DNA of 64,000 nucleotides, taken from NCBI RefSeq assembly GCF_030296915.1, contig NZ_AP028031.1, positions 911,001-975,000 of the forward strand. Reading direction: 5' to 3'. A program made the position numbers and the translations under genes. Positions within the stretch are counted from its first letter, which is position 1; each line of letters begins with the position of its first letter. This document shows positions 7,050-16,309 of the stretch, in pieces. The notes beneath the pieces are model-generated. The model was given only the letters and a program-made list of their open reading frames with translations, had not been told where the DNA came from and did not search any database. The stretch is from Anaerostipes hadrus ATCC 29173 = JCM 17467 (GTDB lineage: Bacteria > Bacillota > Clostridia > Lachnospirales > Lachnospiraceae).

Positions 7050-9140
7050 ATGAAGGAAACAGGAAAGGTATTTGGCGTCTTGCAAAGAGTCGGACGTGCA
7101 TTTATGCTTCCGATCGCTGTTTTGCCAGTTGCAGGTCTTTTGCTTGGAATTGGACGATCTTTGACAAATGAAACAATGCTTCGGGCCTATCATCTGATGG
7201 AGATCATGGGTCCGGGGACTATTTTGTATGGAGTAATTAAAGTTGGAAGTGATTGTGGAAGTATTATATTTGGCAATCTTCCGTTGATATTTGCAATGGG
7301 AGTTTCAATTGGGATGGCAAAGGCAGAGAAAGCGGTAGCAGCATTATCAGGGGCATTGTCTTTTTTCGTTATGCACGAAGCTATTTCATCGATGTTATCA
7401 TTGTATGGTGATACATATACAATGCATGCGGGAGCAACGGATCAGATTCTTGGAATAACATCACTACAGTTAGGTGTATTTGGAGGAATTCTTGTCGGAC
7501 TTGGTGTCGGGTATCTTCATAACCGTTTTTATAAAATAAAACTTCCAGAAGTTTTATCGTTTTTTGGCGGAACAAGGGCAGTGCCGGTTATTTGTACCAT
7601 TGTATATGTTGGAGTTGGAATATTAATGTTCTTTATCTGGCCTCCGATCCAGAATCTGATGTATTCCATTGGAGGAATTGTGAGAGCTTCAGGCTATTTA
7701 GGGACGTTTATTTATGGAGTGATGGAACGTGCATTGATCCCATTTGGACTTCATCATGTATTTTATCTCCCGTTCTGGCAGACATCGCTAGGTGGAACGA
7801 TGGAAGTTGCTGGGAAAATGATCGATGGGGCACAAAATATCTTTTTTGCTCAATTAGCAGATCCAGCAACAACACATTTTAATGTGGAAGCAACAAGATT
7901 TATGGCAGGAAAATTCCCATTGATGATCTTTGGATTGCCAGGAGCGGCATTTGCAATTTACCGTTGTGCCAGACCTGAACAGAGAAAAGTTGTCGGTGGA
8001 CTTATGATTTCAGCAGCATTAACATCAATGCTCACAGGAATTACGGAACCGTTGGAATTTACATTTTTATTTATTGCACCTGGATTATATGGAATACATT
8101 GTGTTTTTGCAGGACTTGCATATATGATGATGCATGTATTGAAGATTACAGTTGGATTAACATTTTCTGGAGGGCTTATCGATCTGTTCTTTTTTGGAAT
8201 CATGCAAGGACAAGAAAAAACAAACTGGATGATGGTCATTCCACTGGGAATTGTTTATTTCATAGTGTATTATTTCTTATTCCATTTTCTGATCTTGAAA
8301 TTTGATATCAAAACACCAGGAAGGGAAGAAGAACCAGCACAAGAATATGAAGAAGAGCCAGAATATGAATACAGAGAAGATTTTTCAGAAGAATTATTAG
8401 CAAAGATCGCAGCGGGACTTGGAGGCAAAAAGAATATCGGTGATATTGACTGTTGTGTTACAAGACTTCGATGTGGACTGAAAGATATAAGTCTGGTGGA
8501 TGATGCCATGATCAAAGAAACAGGATCAAGGGGAATTTTGAAACGAGGAAACAGCATTCAGATCATTTATGGTCCATATGTAACGGTGCTAAAATCAGAA
8601 CTGGAAGATTATTTAAGGACAAGACGAGCAAAGAAAGAAATCAAACAATTACTAAAAGAAAATACACATTCCAAAGATAAAATGCAACAGGAAAGTATCG
8701 CCTGTCCGATCAAAGGATGCGTGATTGAACTAGAAGAAGTTGGAGATGAGGCATTTTCTGGTGGAATGTTAGGGGAAGGCTTTGCAGTTAAACCAGAAGA
8801 AGGAAAACTATATGCACCAGTAGATGGGATCATCGCAGCAGTGTTTAGGACAAAACATGCCCTTGCTATGGAATCCAAAGATGGAGCAGAAGTTTTGATA
8901 CATCTTGGGCTTGATACAGTAAAGCGAGGTGGAAAAGGCTTCTATATGAAAGTAGAAGCTGGTCAGAAAGTAAAAAAAGGAGAGCTCATCTGTGAGTTCG
9001 ACTTAGAAGATATGAGAGTAGATGGATATGTTATGACGACTCCGGTAGTTATCAGTAATAATGCGGAATACGCAAGTATTTCATTGAAACATATTGGAGA
9101 GTGTAACGTAGGGGAAGAAATACTGACCCTTTATAAATAG
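7050..9140 (+). CDS. PTS glucose/maltose-type EIICBA
   Basis: 696-residue three-domain permease. IIC (about 1-420, ~10 membrane segments) has the glucose-family GITEPLEFTFLF signature with E333, and GLHHVFYLPFW. An acidic Glu/Tyr-rich linker (about 424-443) leads to IIB (about 445-520), with phospho-Cys C469 in CVTRLR. IIA (about 550-690) has phospho-His H618 in VLIHLGLDTV and a second conserved His at 603. It imports and phosphorylates a glucose-type sugar (glucose, maltose or another alpha-glucoside; not decidable here). SD AAGGAAG is at 7037-7043. It shares the manO-manA transcript and ends at a strong terminator. No antiterminator site of its own was seen. Confidence 0.9.
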   Translation: MKETGKVFGVLQRVGRAFMLPIAVLPVAGLLLGIGRSLTNETMLRAYHLMEIMGPGTILYGVIKVGSDCGSIIFGNLPLIFAMGVSIGMAKAEKAVAALSGALSFFVMHEAISSMLSLYGDTYTMHAGATDQILGITSLQLGVFGGILVGLGVGYLHNRFYKIKLPEVLSFFGGTRAVPVICTIVYVGVGILMFFIWPPIQNLMYSIGGIVRASGYLGTFIYGVMERALIPFGLHHVFYLPFWQTSLGGTMEVAGKMIDGAQNIFFAQLADPATTHFNVEATRFMAGKFPLMIFGLPGAAFAIYRCARPEQRKVVGGLMISAALTSMLTGITEPLEFTFLFIAPGLYGIHCVFAGLAYMMMHVLKITVGLTFSGGLIDLFFFGIMQGQEKTNWMMVIPLGIVYFIVYYFLFHFLILKFDIKTPGREEEPAQEYEEEPEYEYREDFSEELLAKIAAGLGGKKNIGDIDCCVTRLRCGLKDISLVDDAMIKETGSRGILKRGNSIQIIYGPYVTVLKSELEDYLRTRRAKKEIKQLLKENTHSKDKMQQESIACPIKGCVIELEEVGDEAFSGGMLGEGFAVKPEEGKLYAPVDGIIAAVFRTKHALAMESKDGAEVLIHLGLDTVKRGGKGFYMKVEAGQKVKKGELICEFDLEDMRVDGYVMTTPVVISNNAEYASISLKHIGECNVGEEILTLYK

Positions 9141-9179
9141 GTAACTATAAAATTAAATATAGATACAATTCTTAAACTT

Positions 9180-9238
9180 AAAAAGAAAGAATGTATTTAT
9201 GATCGATATCAGATCATAAGATGCATTCTTTCTTTTTA
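9180..9238 (+). terminator. Intrinsic terminator after EIICBA
   Basis: Long hairpin: AAAAAGAAAGAATG (from 9180) pairs with CATTCTTTCTTTTT (9224-9237), with an inner ATGATC/GATCAT stem. Confidence 0.88.
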
Positions 9239-9239
9239 C

Positions 9240-9268
9240 TTGCAGACAAAAAACTACCGTAGTAAAAT
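9240..9268 (+). promoter_or_regulatory. Promoter of the DMT transporter gene
   Basis: TTGCAG (9240-9245), 17 bp, TAAAAT (9263-9268), 38 bp before the ATG. Confidence 0.45.
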
Positions 9269-9306
9269 AAATTCAATATGCTAACGAAAGAGAAGGTTTG
9301 AAAAGT

Positions 9307-10188
9307 ATGAAAAAAGAACAGATCAAAGGATCATTATCATTATTTTTAGCTGCGATCATATGGGGCGCTGCATTTGTTGCACAAAGTGTTGGAATGGATT
9401 ATGTTGGACCATTTACATTTAATTGTGTTCGTACATTGATCGGAGGCATTGTATTGATTCCGTGTATTGCGTTTCTAAACAGAGGAAAAGTAAGGAAGAA
9501 AACATACTTCACGGAGAAAAAGAGATTGCTATTAGGCGGAATCTGTTGCGGAGTCGCATTAGCTACAGGAAGCACCTTGCAGCAATTTGGAATCATGTAT
9601 ACAACTGTAGGAAAAGCAGGATTTATTACAGCATTTTATATTATCATTGTTCCAATTTTGGGATTATTTTTAGGAAAAAAGTGCGGATTATCCGTCTGGA
9701 TCAGCGTTGTGATCGCACTTGCAGGACTTTATTTTTTATGCATTACGGACGGATTTTCGATTGGAAAAGGGGATATCTATGTATTTTTAGGTGCAATTGC
9801 ATTTTCGATTCATATTTTAGTGATCGATTATTTTACACAATTTAATGATGGAGTGAAAATGTCATGTATTCAGTTTTTTATCTGCGGGATTCTTTGTTTT
9901 GTTCCAATGATGCTTTTTGAACATCCGGAGATTAGCATGATCTTACTTGCATGGAAACCAATCTTATATGCAGGAGTGATGTCATGTGGAGTTGCTTATA
10001 CATTACAGATCGTGGGGCAGAAGAATATGAATCCTACGGTAGCATCGTTGATCCTTAGTCTGGAATCTGTGACCTCTGTGATCGCTGGCTTTTTAGTTCT
10101 GCATCAGAATTTGAGCCATAGAGAGTTGATAGGGTGTGGGTTGATGTTTATAGCAATCGTATTGGCACAACTTCCACAGAAAATTTAA
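9307..10188 (+). CDS. DMT/EamA family transporter
   Basis: 293-residue membrane protein with ten predicted hydrophobic segments in two repeated EamA halves. The first half has LAAIIWGAAFVAQSVGMDYV and TLQQFGIMYTTVGKAGFIT; the second has GVMSCGVAYTLQIVGQKNM and ASLILSLESVTSVIAGFLVL, the usual signature of RhaT/EamA exporters of metabolites or amino acids. The substrate cannot be read from sequence. The ATG at 9307 has AGAAGG at 9291-9296; the upstream TTG at 9298 lies too close to it. Monocistronic between a terminator and the pheST promoter. Confidence 0.9.
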   Translation: MKKEQIKGSLSLFLAAIIWGAAFVAQSVGMDYVGPFTFNCVRTLIGGIVLIPCIAFLNRGKVRKKTYFTEKKRLLLGGICCGVALATGSTLQQFGIMYTTVGKAGFITAFYIIIVPILGLFLGKKCGLSVWISVVIALAGLYFLCITDGFSIGKGDIYVFLGAIAFSIHILVIDYFTQFNDGVKMSCIQFFICGILCFVPMMLFEHPEISMILLAWKPILYAGVMSCGVAYTLQIVGQKNMNPTVASLILSLESVTSVIAGFLVLHQNLSHRELIGCGLMFIAIVLAQLPQKI

Positions 10189-10218
10189 TTGACAAATGCC
10201 ATAAGAATGTTATAGAAT
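10189..10218 (+). promoter_or_regulatory. Promoter of the pheST T-box transcript
   Basis: TTGACA (10189-10194) followed by TATAGAAT (10211-10218), spacing 16-18 depending on the register chosen. It overlaps the end of the DMT gene. Confidence 0.7.
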
Positions 10219-10237
10219 AATAACGTTAAAGGCATTG

Positions 10238-10477
10238 ATGGTGCACAGTAAGAAACCAAAAGTTTCCGAATTTCACACCGTAGCTGTATCTCTGAATGCG
10301 ATGCAACAATCATTTTCATATCATGTATCAGTAGGAGATAACGGAGTCTGCCCGTTATGCAGAGACTTAAGTGCTTATGGTAATTAAGAAGAAGTTTAAC
10401 GATACCATAGGAATTAGGGTGGTACCGCGAGTATATATTAAGAACTCGTCCCTTTGCGGACGGGTTCTTTTTCTTTT
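10238..10477 (+). promoter_or_regulatory. T-box riboswitch (tRNA-Phe), with very short Stem I
   Basis: Regulates pheST by sensing uncharged tRNA-Phe. The T-box core TGGTACCGCG is at 10420-10429. The terminator pairs 10440-10451 with 10458-10469 (12 bp, one G-U), followed by T-rich sequence. Upstream, ATGGTG (10238-10243) pairs with CACCGT (10276-10281), enclosing an AGTA box (10247-10250), a 5-bp hairpin GAAAC/GTTTC and a loop GAATTTCA. In that loop the Phe codon TTC (10272-10274) followed by A is a good specifier. A hairpin ATAACGG/CCGTTAT lies near 10340-10357, and TATGGTA/TACCATA just before the antiterminator. The specifier stem is only ~44 nt, far shorter than the canonical Stem I. Confidence 0.88.
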
Positions 10478-10547
10478 GCCTGAATACAGAAGAAAAAGTA
10501 ACCTGATCCGAGAATATAGAAAAGATCAATAAAGGAGAACTAAGCAG

Positions 10548-11567
10548 ATGAAAGAGAGATTAGAGGCAATCAAGAAAGCTGCCTTGGAGAAAATCGAGCA
10601 AGCAGATGCAATGGATAGTTTAAATGATATCCGTGTATCTGTACTGGGTAAAAAAGGTGAATTAACTCAGGTATTAAAAGGAATGAAGGACGTAGCCAAA
10701 GAAGAACGTCCGATCGTTGGACAGATGGTCAATGATACCAGAGCAGTCATCGAAGAAGCATTAGAAAAAGAGATGACATTATTAAAGAAAAAAGTTCGTG
10801 AAGAAAAGATGAAACGTGAAGTCATCGACGTTACATTACCTGGAAAAACTCATGAAAAAGGACATCGTCATCCAAACCAGATCGCGCTGGAAGATTTAGA
10901 GAGAGTATTTATCGGTATGGGATACGAAGTTGTCGAAGGACCAGAAGTAGAATACGATAAATACAACTTTGAAATGTTAAATATTCCTGCAAATCATCCT
11001 GCAAAAGATGAACAGGATACATTCTATATCAACAAAGATATCGTGTTAAGAACACAGACATCTCCTGTACAGGCTCGTATCATGGAAACAGGACAGATGC
11101 CAATTCGTATGATCGCACCTGGACGAGTATTCCGTTCTGACGAAGTAGATGCAACACATTCTCCATCTTTCCATCAGGTAGAAGGATTAGTTGTAGATAA
11201 AGGAATCACATTTGCAGACTTAAAAGGAACATTAGAACAGTTTGCAAAAGAATTCTTCGGACCAGATACCAAAGTAAAATTCCGTCCACATCATTTCCCA
11301 TTTACAGAGCCAAGTGCGGAAGTAGACGTGACATGTTTCAAATGTGGTGGAAAAGGATGCCGTATGTGTAAAGGAAGCGGATGGATCGAGATCTTAGGAT
11401 GTGGAATGGTTCACCCACACGTGCTTGAAATGTGCGGAATCGACCCAGAAGTATATTCAGGATTTGCATTTGGAATCGGTTTAGAGCGTGTCGCATTATT
11501 AAAATACGAGATCGACGATATGCGTCTGTTATACGAAAACGATAAGAGATTCTTATCACAGTTCTAA
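10548..11567 (+). CDS. pheS: Phenylalanyl-tRNA synthetase alpha subunit
   Basis: 339-residue catalytic subunit of the alpha2-beta2 enzyme that charges tRNA-Phe. An N-terminal coiled coil (about 1-90) precedes the class II catalytic core: motif 2 region [19 protein letters not shown], the [17 protein letters not shown] stretch, and motif 3 region [17 protein letters not shown] Cys-rich insert [17 protein letters not shown] (about 264-280) has four or more cysteines spaced like a small zinc knuckle, as in many Firmicutes PheS. SD AAAGGAG is upstream; pheT follows after 56 bp. Expression is set by the upstream T-box. Confidence 0.97.
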   Translation: MKERLEAIKKAALEKIEQADAMDSLNDIRVSVLGKKGELTQVLKGMKDVAKEERPIVGQMVNDTRAVIEEALEKEMTLLKKKVREEKMKREVIDVTLPGKTHEKGHRHPNQIALEDLERVFIGMGYEVVEGPEVEYDKYNFEMLNIPANHPAKDEQDTFYINKDIVLRTQTSPVQARIMETGQMPIRMIAPGRVFRSDEVDATHSPSFHQVEGLVVDKGITFADLKGTLEQFAKEFFGPDTKVKFRPHHFPFTEPSAEVDVTCFKCGGKGCRMCKGSGWIEILGCGMVHPHVLEMCGIDPEVYSGFAFGIGLERVALLKYEIDDMRLLYENDKRFLSQF

Positions 11568-11623
11568 GAGAAACGATAAGAATATTTCGAATAGAGAAGA
11601 TAGAATAAAGGAGAATAAAAGTA

Positions 11624-14044
11624 ATGGATACACCAATTTCATGGATCAAAGCTTATGTGCCTGATCTTGATTGCACACCACAGGAATATGCAGATAAAAT
11701 GACATTATCTGGTTCCAACATGGAAAGTGTCACATATTTAGATAAAAACTTAGAAAAGATCGTAGTCGGAAAGATTGAGAAGATCGAAAAACATCCAGAC
11801 GCAGACAAACTGATCATCTGTCAGGTGAATGTTGGAGATGAAACAGTTCAGATCGTAACAGGAGCACCAAACGTATCAGAAGGAGACTTAGTACCAGTTG
11901 TCTTAGACGGTGGACGAGTTGCCGGAGGACATGACGGTGGAAAGAACCCAGAAGACGGAATTAAGATCAAAAAAGGAAAACTTCGTGGAGTAGAATCTTT
12001 TGGTATGATGTGTTCTATTGAAGAACTTGGAAGTTCCAGAGACATGTACCCAGAAGCACCGGAATATGGAATCTACATTTTCAATAAAGACGTAAAACCA
12101 GGAGATGATGCAGTTGAAGCTTTAGGACTTCGCGATGCAGTTGTCGAATTCGAGATCACATCAAACCGTGTAGACTGCTTCAGCATGATCGGTATGGCAA
12201 GAGAAGCAGCCGCTACATTTAAGAAAGACTTCTTTCCACCAGTTGTCACAAAGACTGGAAATGATGAAGATGTCAATGATTACATCAAAGTAAGAGTCGA
12301 AGACGAGGATCTTTGCCCAAGATACACAGCAAGAGTTGTAAAAAATATCAAATTAGCACCATCACCAGAATGGATGCAGAGAAGATTAGCTGCGATGGGA
12401 ATCCGCCCGATCAATAACCTGGTTGACATCACAAACTACGTGATGGAAGAATTCGGACAGCCAATGCATGCATACGATCTTGATACGATCGCAAACAAAG
12501 AGATCGTCGTACGCCGTGCAAAAGCAGGAGATAAATTCACTACATTAGATGGTGAAGAAAGAACAATGGATGAAAATGTCTTAATGATCTGTGATGGAGA
12601 AAAAGAAATTGGTATCGCAGGTATCATGGGTGGAGAAAACTCTATGGTAACAGATGATATCAAGACATTATTATTTGAAGCAGCATGCTTTGATGGAACC
12701 AATATCCGACTTTCTTCTAAGAGAATCGGTTTAAGAACCGATGCATCTGGTAAATTCGAAAAAGGATTAGACCCAGAAAATGCAATGGCAGCGATGGATC
12801 GTGCATGCCAGCTGATCGAAGAATTAGGAGCAGGAGAAGTTGTTGGAGGAGCCGTTGATGTTTATCCAAATCCAGTCAAACAGATCCGCCTTCCATTAGA
12901 AGTAGACAAGATGAATGCCCTTCTTGGAACAAATGTATCCAAAGAAGAAGTCTTAGAATATTTCGGAAGAATCGACCTTGGATATGATGAAGCAACAAAT
13001 GAAGTCATCGTACCATCCTTCCGTCAGGATCTTCACCGTATGGCAGACCTTGCAGAAGAAGTTGCAAGATTCTACGGATATGATAACATCCCAGTTACAT
13101 TACCAAACGGAGAATCCACAGCCGGTAAGAAACCATTCAAGATCCGTGTTGAAGATGTCTGCAGAAATGTAGCAGAACAGAACGGATTCTGTGGTGGAAT
13201 GACATATTCCTTCGAAAGTCCAAAAGTATTCGATAAATTATTATTAGATGAAAATGCAAAAGAACGTCAGGCAATCGAGATTTCAAACCCATTAGGAGAA
13301 GACTTCAGTATTATGAGAACAGTTTCCTTAAACGGAATGTTAACATCTCTGTCTACAAACTTAGCACACAGAAATAAAAATGTAAGATTATATGAATTTG
13401 GAAATATCTACATTCCAAAATCATTACCATTAACAGAATTACCAGATGAAAGAATGCAGATGACACTTGGAATGTACGGAGAATGTGATTTCTTCACATT
13501 AAAAGGTGTTGTAGAAGATATGCTTGATTCCTTAGGATTAGGTGGAAGATCTGAATATGCACCAACAGGTGAACATCCATTCTTACACCCAGGAAGAGCA
13601 GCAGATGTGACGATCGATGGAGAAAAAATCGCCTACATCGGACAGATTCATCCAGAAGTTATGGATAACTATAACATGAAAGGTGAAGTCTATGTAGCGG
13701 TCATTGACATGCCAACATTAGTACCGAAAGCAACCTTCGACCGCAAATACGAAGGAGTAGCCAAATTCCCAGCAATGAAACGTGACTTAAGTATGGTTAT
13801 GAAGAAAGACATCTTTGTTGGACAGCTTGAGAAGATCTTCAAAGATAAAGGTGGAAAACTTCTCGAATCCTACGAATTATTCGATGTCTACGAAGGAGAC
13901 CAGATCGAAAAAGGATATAAATCCGTAGCATACTCCTTAACATTCAGAGCAAAAGACCGTACATTAGAGGACGCAGAAGTATCTAAGATCGTTGAGAAGA
14001 TTCTTGATGAACTGAAGAAATTAGGCGTTGAATTACGTGCTTAA
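11624..14044 (+). CDS. pheT: Phenylalanyl-tRNA synthetase beta subunit
   Basis: 806-residue beta subunit. In order: B1/B2 tRNA-binding EMAP-like domain (about 40-155), B3/B4 editing domain (about 210-400, with NRVDCFSMIG before it and RAKAGDKFTTLDG inside it), B5 DNA-binding-like domain (about 410-480), inactive class II-like core, and the C-terminal ferredoxin-fold anticodon-binding domain (about 710-806, KFPAMKRDLSMV ... LTFRAKDRTL). It edits misacylated Tyr-tRNA-Phe and positions the tRNA. SD AAAGGAG precedes the ATG. Full length for the family; last gene of the T-box operon. Confidence 0.97.
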   Translation: MDTPISWIKAYVPDLDCTPQEYADKMTLSGSNMESVTYLDKNLEKIVVGKIEKIEKHPDADKLIICQVNVGDETVQIVTGAPNVSEGDLVPVVLDGGRVAGGHDGGKNPEDGIKIKKGKLRGVESFGMMCSIEELGSSRDMYPEAPEYGIYIFNKDVKPGDDAVEALGLRDAVVEFEITSNRVDCFSMIGMAREAAATFKKDFFPPVVTKTGNDEDVNDYIKVRVEDEDLCPRYTARVVKNIKLAPSPEWMQRRLAAMGIRPINNLVDITNYVMEEFGQPMHAYDLDTIANKEIVVRRAKAGDKFTTLDGEERTMDENVLMICDGEKEIGIAGIMGGENSMVTDDIKTLLFEAACFDGTNIRLSSKRIGLRTDASGKFEKGLDPENAMAAMDRACQLIEELGAGEVVGGAVDVYPNPVKQIRLPLEVDKMNALLGTNVSKEEVLEYFGRIDLGYDEATNEVIVPSFRQDLHRMADLAEEVARFYGYDNIPVTLPNGESTAGKKPFKIRVEDVCRNVAEQNGFCGGMTYSFESPKVFDKLLLDENAKERQAIEISNPLGEDFSIMRTVSLNGMLTSLSTNLAHRNKNVRLYEFGNIYIPKSLPLTELPDERMQMTLGMYGECDFFTLKGVVEDMLDSLGLGGRSEYAPTGEHPFLHPGRAADVTIDGEKIAYIGQIHPEVMDNYNMKGEVYVAVIDMPTLVPKATFDRKYEGVAKFPAMKRDLSMVMKKDIFVGQLEKIFKDKGGKLLESYELFDVYEGDQIEKGYKSVAYSLTFRAKDRTLEDAEVSKIVEKILDELKKLGVELRA

Positions 14045-14077
14045 TTGTGATCGAAAACAAAATAAAGTGAGAATTAA

Positions 14078-14114
14078 AATCCTCTGGCAGATAATAGTGT
14101 CAGGGGATTTTTTG
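14078..14114 (+). terminator. Intrinsic terminator after pheT
   Basis: AAATCCTCTGGCA (ending 14089) pairs over about 13 bp with TGTCAGGGGATTT (from 14098), followed by TTTTG. Confidence 0.88.
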
Positions 14115-14159
14115 TTCACCAGAAAGAAGTTTATATTCCAAAGGAAACTTTTTCTAAAA

Positions 14160-14220
14160 ATTATTGTTTTTCAATAATTTTTATGCTACAATAATCTTGA
14201 AATTATCGAAAAACAATAAT
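14160..14220 (+). promoter_or_regulatory. Promoter flanked by two operator dyads
   Basis: Two 21-bp arms, 14160-14180 and 14200-14220, are reverse complements of each other with one mismatch. Each arm is itself a dyad: ATTATTG-N5-CAATAAT on the left, ATTATCG-N5-CAATAAT on the right. Between and over them sits a promoter, TTGTTT (14164-14169), 17 bp, TACAAT (14187-14192). The right dyad covers the transcription start region and abuts the SD of the next gene. This is the layout expected for repression, plausibly by the HTH protein encoded two genes downstream. Confidence 0.65.
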
Positions 14221-14234
14221 TGGAGGTAGATAGG

Positions 14235-15206
14235 ATGAAATCAAACATAAATAAACTAATCCTGATCGAAGTCATCGCAGGAATCCTTTTTGCATTTATA
14301 GCAAGCAAAATCCTACATATGACAGCAGCACTACAGATCATGTACTTACCATTTGAACTCATAGGAAAAGGGCTAAGATTTCTATCCCTAAGTTCAGCAA
14401 TAGGAAATGTCATCGCGATCATCATATACGCAGTCATTTCAATGATACCAGCAATCTATATCATCTATCAGAGAAAAAGAGGAAGAACACAGAAAGAAGA
14501 CATATTACTTGTTGCATTCACAGGGCTATTATTTTATTCCATGTATATGTTCATCAATCCAGGACTCATGTATCAGAAAATGCCAGACATTTTTTCAATG
14601 GACCAGAATAGTCTGATTGTAATGAAAATTATTTACGCATTCATCATTTACAGCGTCCTGATTATGTGGTTGATCATGAAAGCAATCCGTTTTCTTGGAG
14701 ATGACAGCCAGAAGAATTGGAAAAGCCGCTTATATTTTGGGATGAAAGGACTCATTGCTGCGCTAGTCAGTTATTATACGCTTTTGATCACATATGCAAA
14801 GACATTCGAACTGCTTCATAAGAGCGAAAATAAACTGCAAAATGTATCTTCAATAGAATGGCTTAAATCAGTATTACAGTTATTACCAATCATTATGACA
14901 ATCCTGCTATTTATCAACATCATTCATGTAGTAAAAGCAATCGAAGATCATAAGGAAGAGCAGCAGATGATGACAGTGGCAAGACTCGCAAGTGTTGCAA
15001 AGGTTACCGCAGTGGTTACAGTCATATCAGATTTTATCCTGAATTTTTATCAGTTTTTATTAGGAGCAACCTTACAGAATGTAAATGTTACATTTGCACC
15101 AGATGTATCCATGGAACCATTGATCATAGCATTTGGAGCATTGATCTTCTATGAATACTTCAAGCGGACCAAACAACTAAAAGAAGAAAATGACCAGTTT
15201 ATATAG
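14235..15206 (+). CDS. Unknown integral membrane protein
   Basis: 323 residues with about seven hydrophobic segments (near residues 8-30, 60-82, 95-115, 135-155, 170-195, 215-235 and 275-300). A charged loop after the second segment contains YQRKRGRTQKED, and the C-terminus is basic and hydrophilic. I do not recognise the family. Genes of this layout, a multi-pass membrane protein followed by a ~75-residue Cro/CI-type HTH, recur in Firmicutes (DUF2975/YozG-type pairs); this protein may be a distant analogue. The ATG at 14235 has GGAGG at 14222-14226; the longer frame's TTG at 14220 lies upstream of that SD. First gene of a three-gene operon. Confidence 0.7.
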   Translation: MKSNINKLILIEVIAGILFAFIASKILHMTAALQIMYLPFELIGKGLRFLSLSSAIGNVIAIIIYAVISMIPAIYIIYQRKRGRTQKEDILLVAFTGLLFYSMYMFINPGLMYQKMPDIFSMDQNSLIVMKIIYAFIIYSVLIMWLIMKAIRFLGDDSQKNWKSRLYFGMKGLIAALVSYYTLLITYAKTFELLHKSENKLQNVSSIEWLKSVLQLLPIIMTILLFINIIHVVKAIEDHKEEQQMMTVARLASVAKVTAVVTVISDFILNFYQFLLGATLQNVNVTFAPDVSMEPLIIAFGALIFYEYFKRTKQLKEENDQFI

Positions 15207-15220
15207 AAGGAATGATAGTT

Positions 15221-15445
15221 ATGGCAATTAAAATACATTTGGATGACATCTTAAAAGAGCGAAATATGACATCCAAAGAATTATGTAAAAAAGTCCATAT
15301 TACAGAAGCAAACCTGTCAATCTTAAGAAGCGGCAAGGCAAAAGGAGTGCGTTTCTCAACGATCAATAAGATCTGCTATTATCTTGAGTGCGATGTTGGA
15401 GATATCTTGAAATTTGACGGGAGATTGGAGGAAGAAGATGAGTAG
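15221..15445 (+). CDS. Cro/CI-type HTH regulator (YozG-like)
   Basis: 74-residue single-domain DNA-binding protein. The helix-turn-helix spans about residues 8-64: LDDILKERNMTSKELCKKV, ITEANLSILRSGKAKGVRFS with the recognition helix, then the ICYYLECDVGDILKF end typical of YozG-type Xre regulators. The nearby in-frame ATG at 15212 is almost on top of the AGAAGG SD, so 15221 is the better start. It likely binds the paired dyads at 14160-14220 and autoregulates the operon (inference). Its stop overlaps the start of the lipoprotein gene by 8 bp, implying coupling. Confidence 0.85.
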   Translation: MAIKIHLDDILKERNMTSKELCKKVHITEANLSILRSGKAKGVRFSTINKICYYLECDVGDILKFDGRLEEEDE

Positions 15446-16286
15446 GGGAATCAGAAAAACAGGAATATTTATAGCGGTTATGCTTACGGTAGTAGTCTTA
15501 ACAGGATGCCAGATTGCAAAGAAGGACGAAAGTGGACAGGCGAAGGAAGAATTATATGGAGCTTATGCAGTTGTAGGGGACAGGATACCAGACGGTAAGA
15601 TAGCTGGAGTGAAAGATAAGAAAGGATTTGTGCATTTTAAGAAAATAAAAGGATATTTTCTATATAAATATATGCCAGAAAAAGATACTGTCAGTATGGA
15701 TGGAGATCCACAGTTGACACATTTTAATTTCGTATCAAACGTTGATGGACAAATGGATGATAAAAATAATATCACATCGAAGGAAAAAGAACAAAAAGTA
15801 AAGGCAACAATGTATGTTCAAGAAACAAAAGGCATAGTAACAACAAGTCTGGGAATGATTTGTAAAAGATCAGATGGAACAGTTTATTTAAAGAATGCAG
15901 ATGGATTTATGGGATGTGCATCAGTGCAGGATTTTGGAAAAGGTCAGTCAATGACACTAAACTTTTCATCGGATGTGGGAGATAAAAAAATCAGTTATGA
16001 AGTGGAATTTAAAGCAGACCATGCAGTAAGAAAGATTCAGATTATCGAAATGAACAAAGATGATGTCAAGATCAAAAAAACAGCCTATATTTCACCTAAA
16101 ATAAAACAATACCAGATGCAAAAAGATACAGCATATGTTATTATAAATGAACAGCTGATCGGTATGAAAGGTCAAACGATCAACAGACAGAAGATACATT
16201 CAGCAAAGAAGAATTTCACATATAAATGGAAGCAGCTTGGAGATAATGGAGTATTGACACCGACAGACTTGAAGTTTAAAAAGTAA
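15438..16286 (+). CDS. Putative lipoprotein, unknown function
   Basis: 282 residues. Basic N-terminus, hydrophobic stretch and lipobox LTGC with the lipidated Cys at residue 24, so it is probably anchored to the outer face of the membrane. The mature part is Lys-rich and beta-like, with no motif I recognise. The start at 15438 has GGAGGAAG just before it, inside the HTH gene; a longer frame from 15414 lacks an SD. It is translationally coupled to the HTH gene, suggesting that membrane protein, regulator and lipoprotein act together. Confidence 0.8.
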   Translation: MSRGIRKTGIFIAVMLTVVVLTGCQIAKKDESGQAKEELYGAYAVVGDRIPDGKIAGVKDKKGFVHFKKIKGYFLYKYMPEKDTVSMDGDPQLTHFNFVSNVDGQMDDKNNITSKEKEQKVKATMYVQETKGIVTTSLGMICKRSDGTVYLKNADGFMGCASVQDFGKGQSMTLNFSSDVGDKKISYEVEFKADHAVRKIQIIEMNKDDVKIKKTAYISPKIKQYQMQKDTAYVIINEQLIGMKGQTINRQKIHSAKKNFTYKWKQLGDNGVLTPTDLKFKK

Positions 16287-16309
16287 AATCAGGAGGATAA
16301 AATTAAAAT

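Noticed and set aside
10329..10360. Second AGTA (10330) as the T-box specifier stem
   Set aside because: No specifier-like loop with a Phe codon follows; the local ATAACGG/CCGTTAT hairpin fits a Stem II/III element better.
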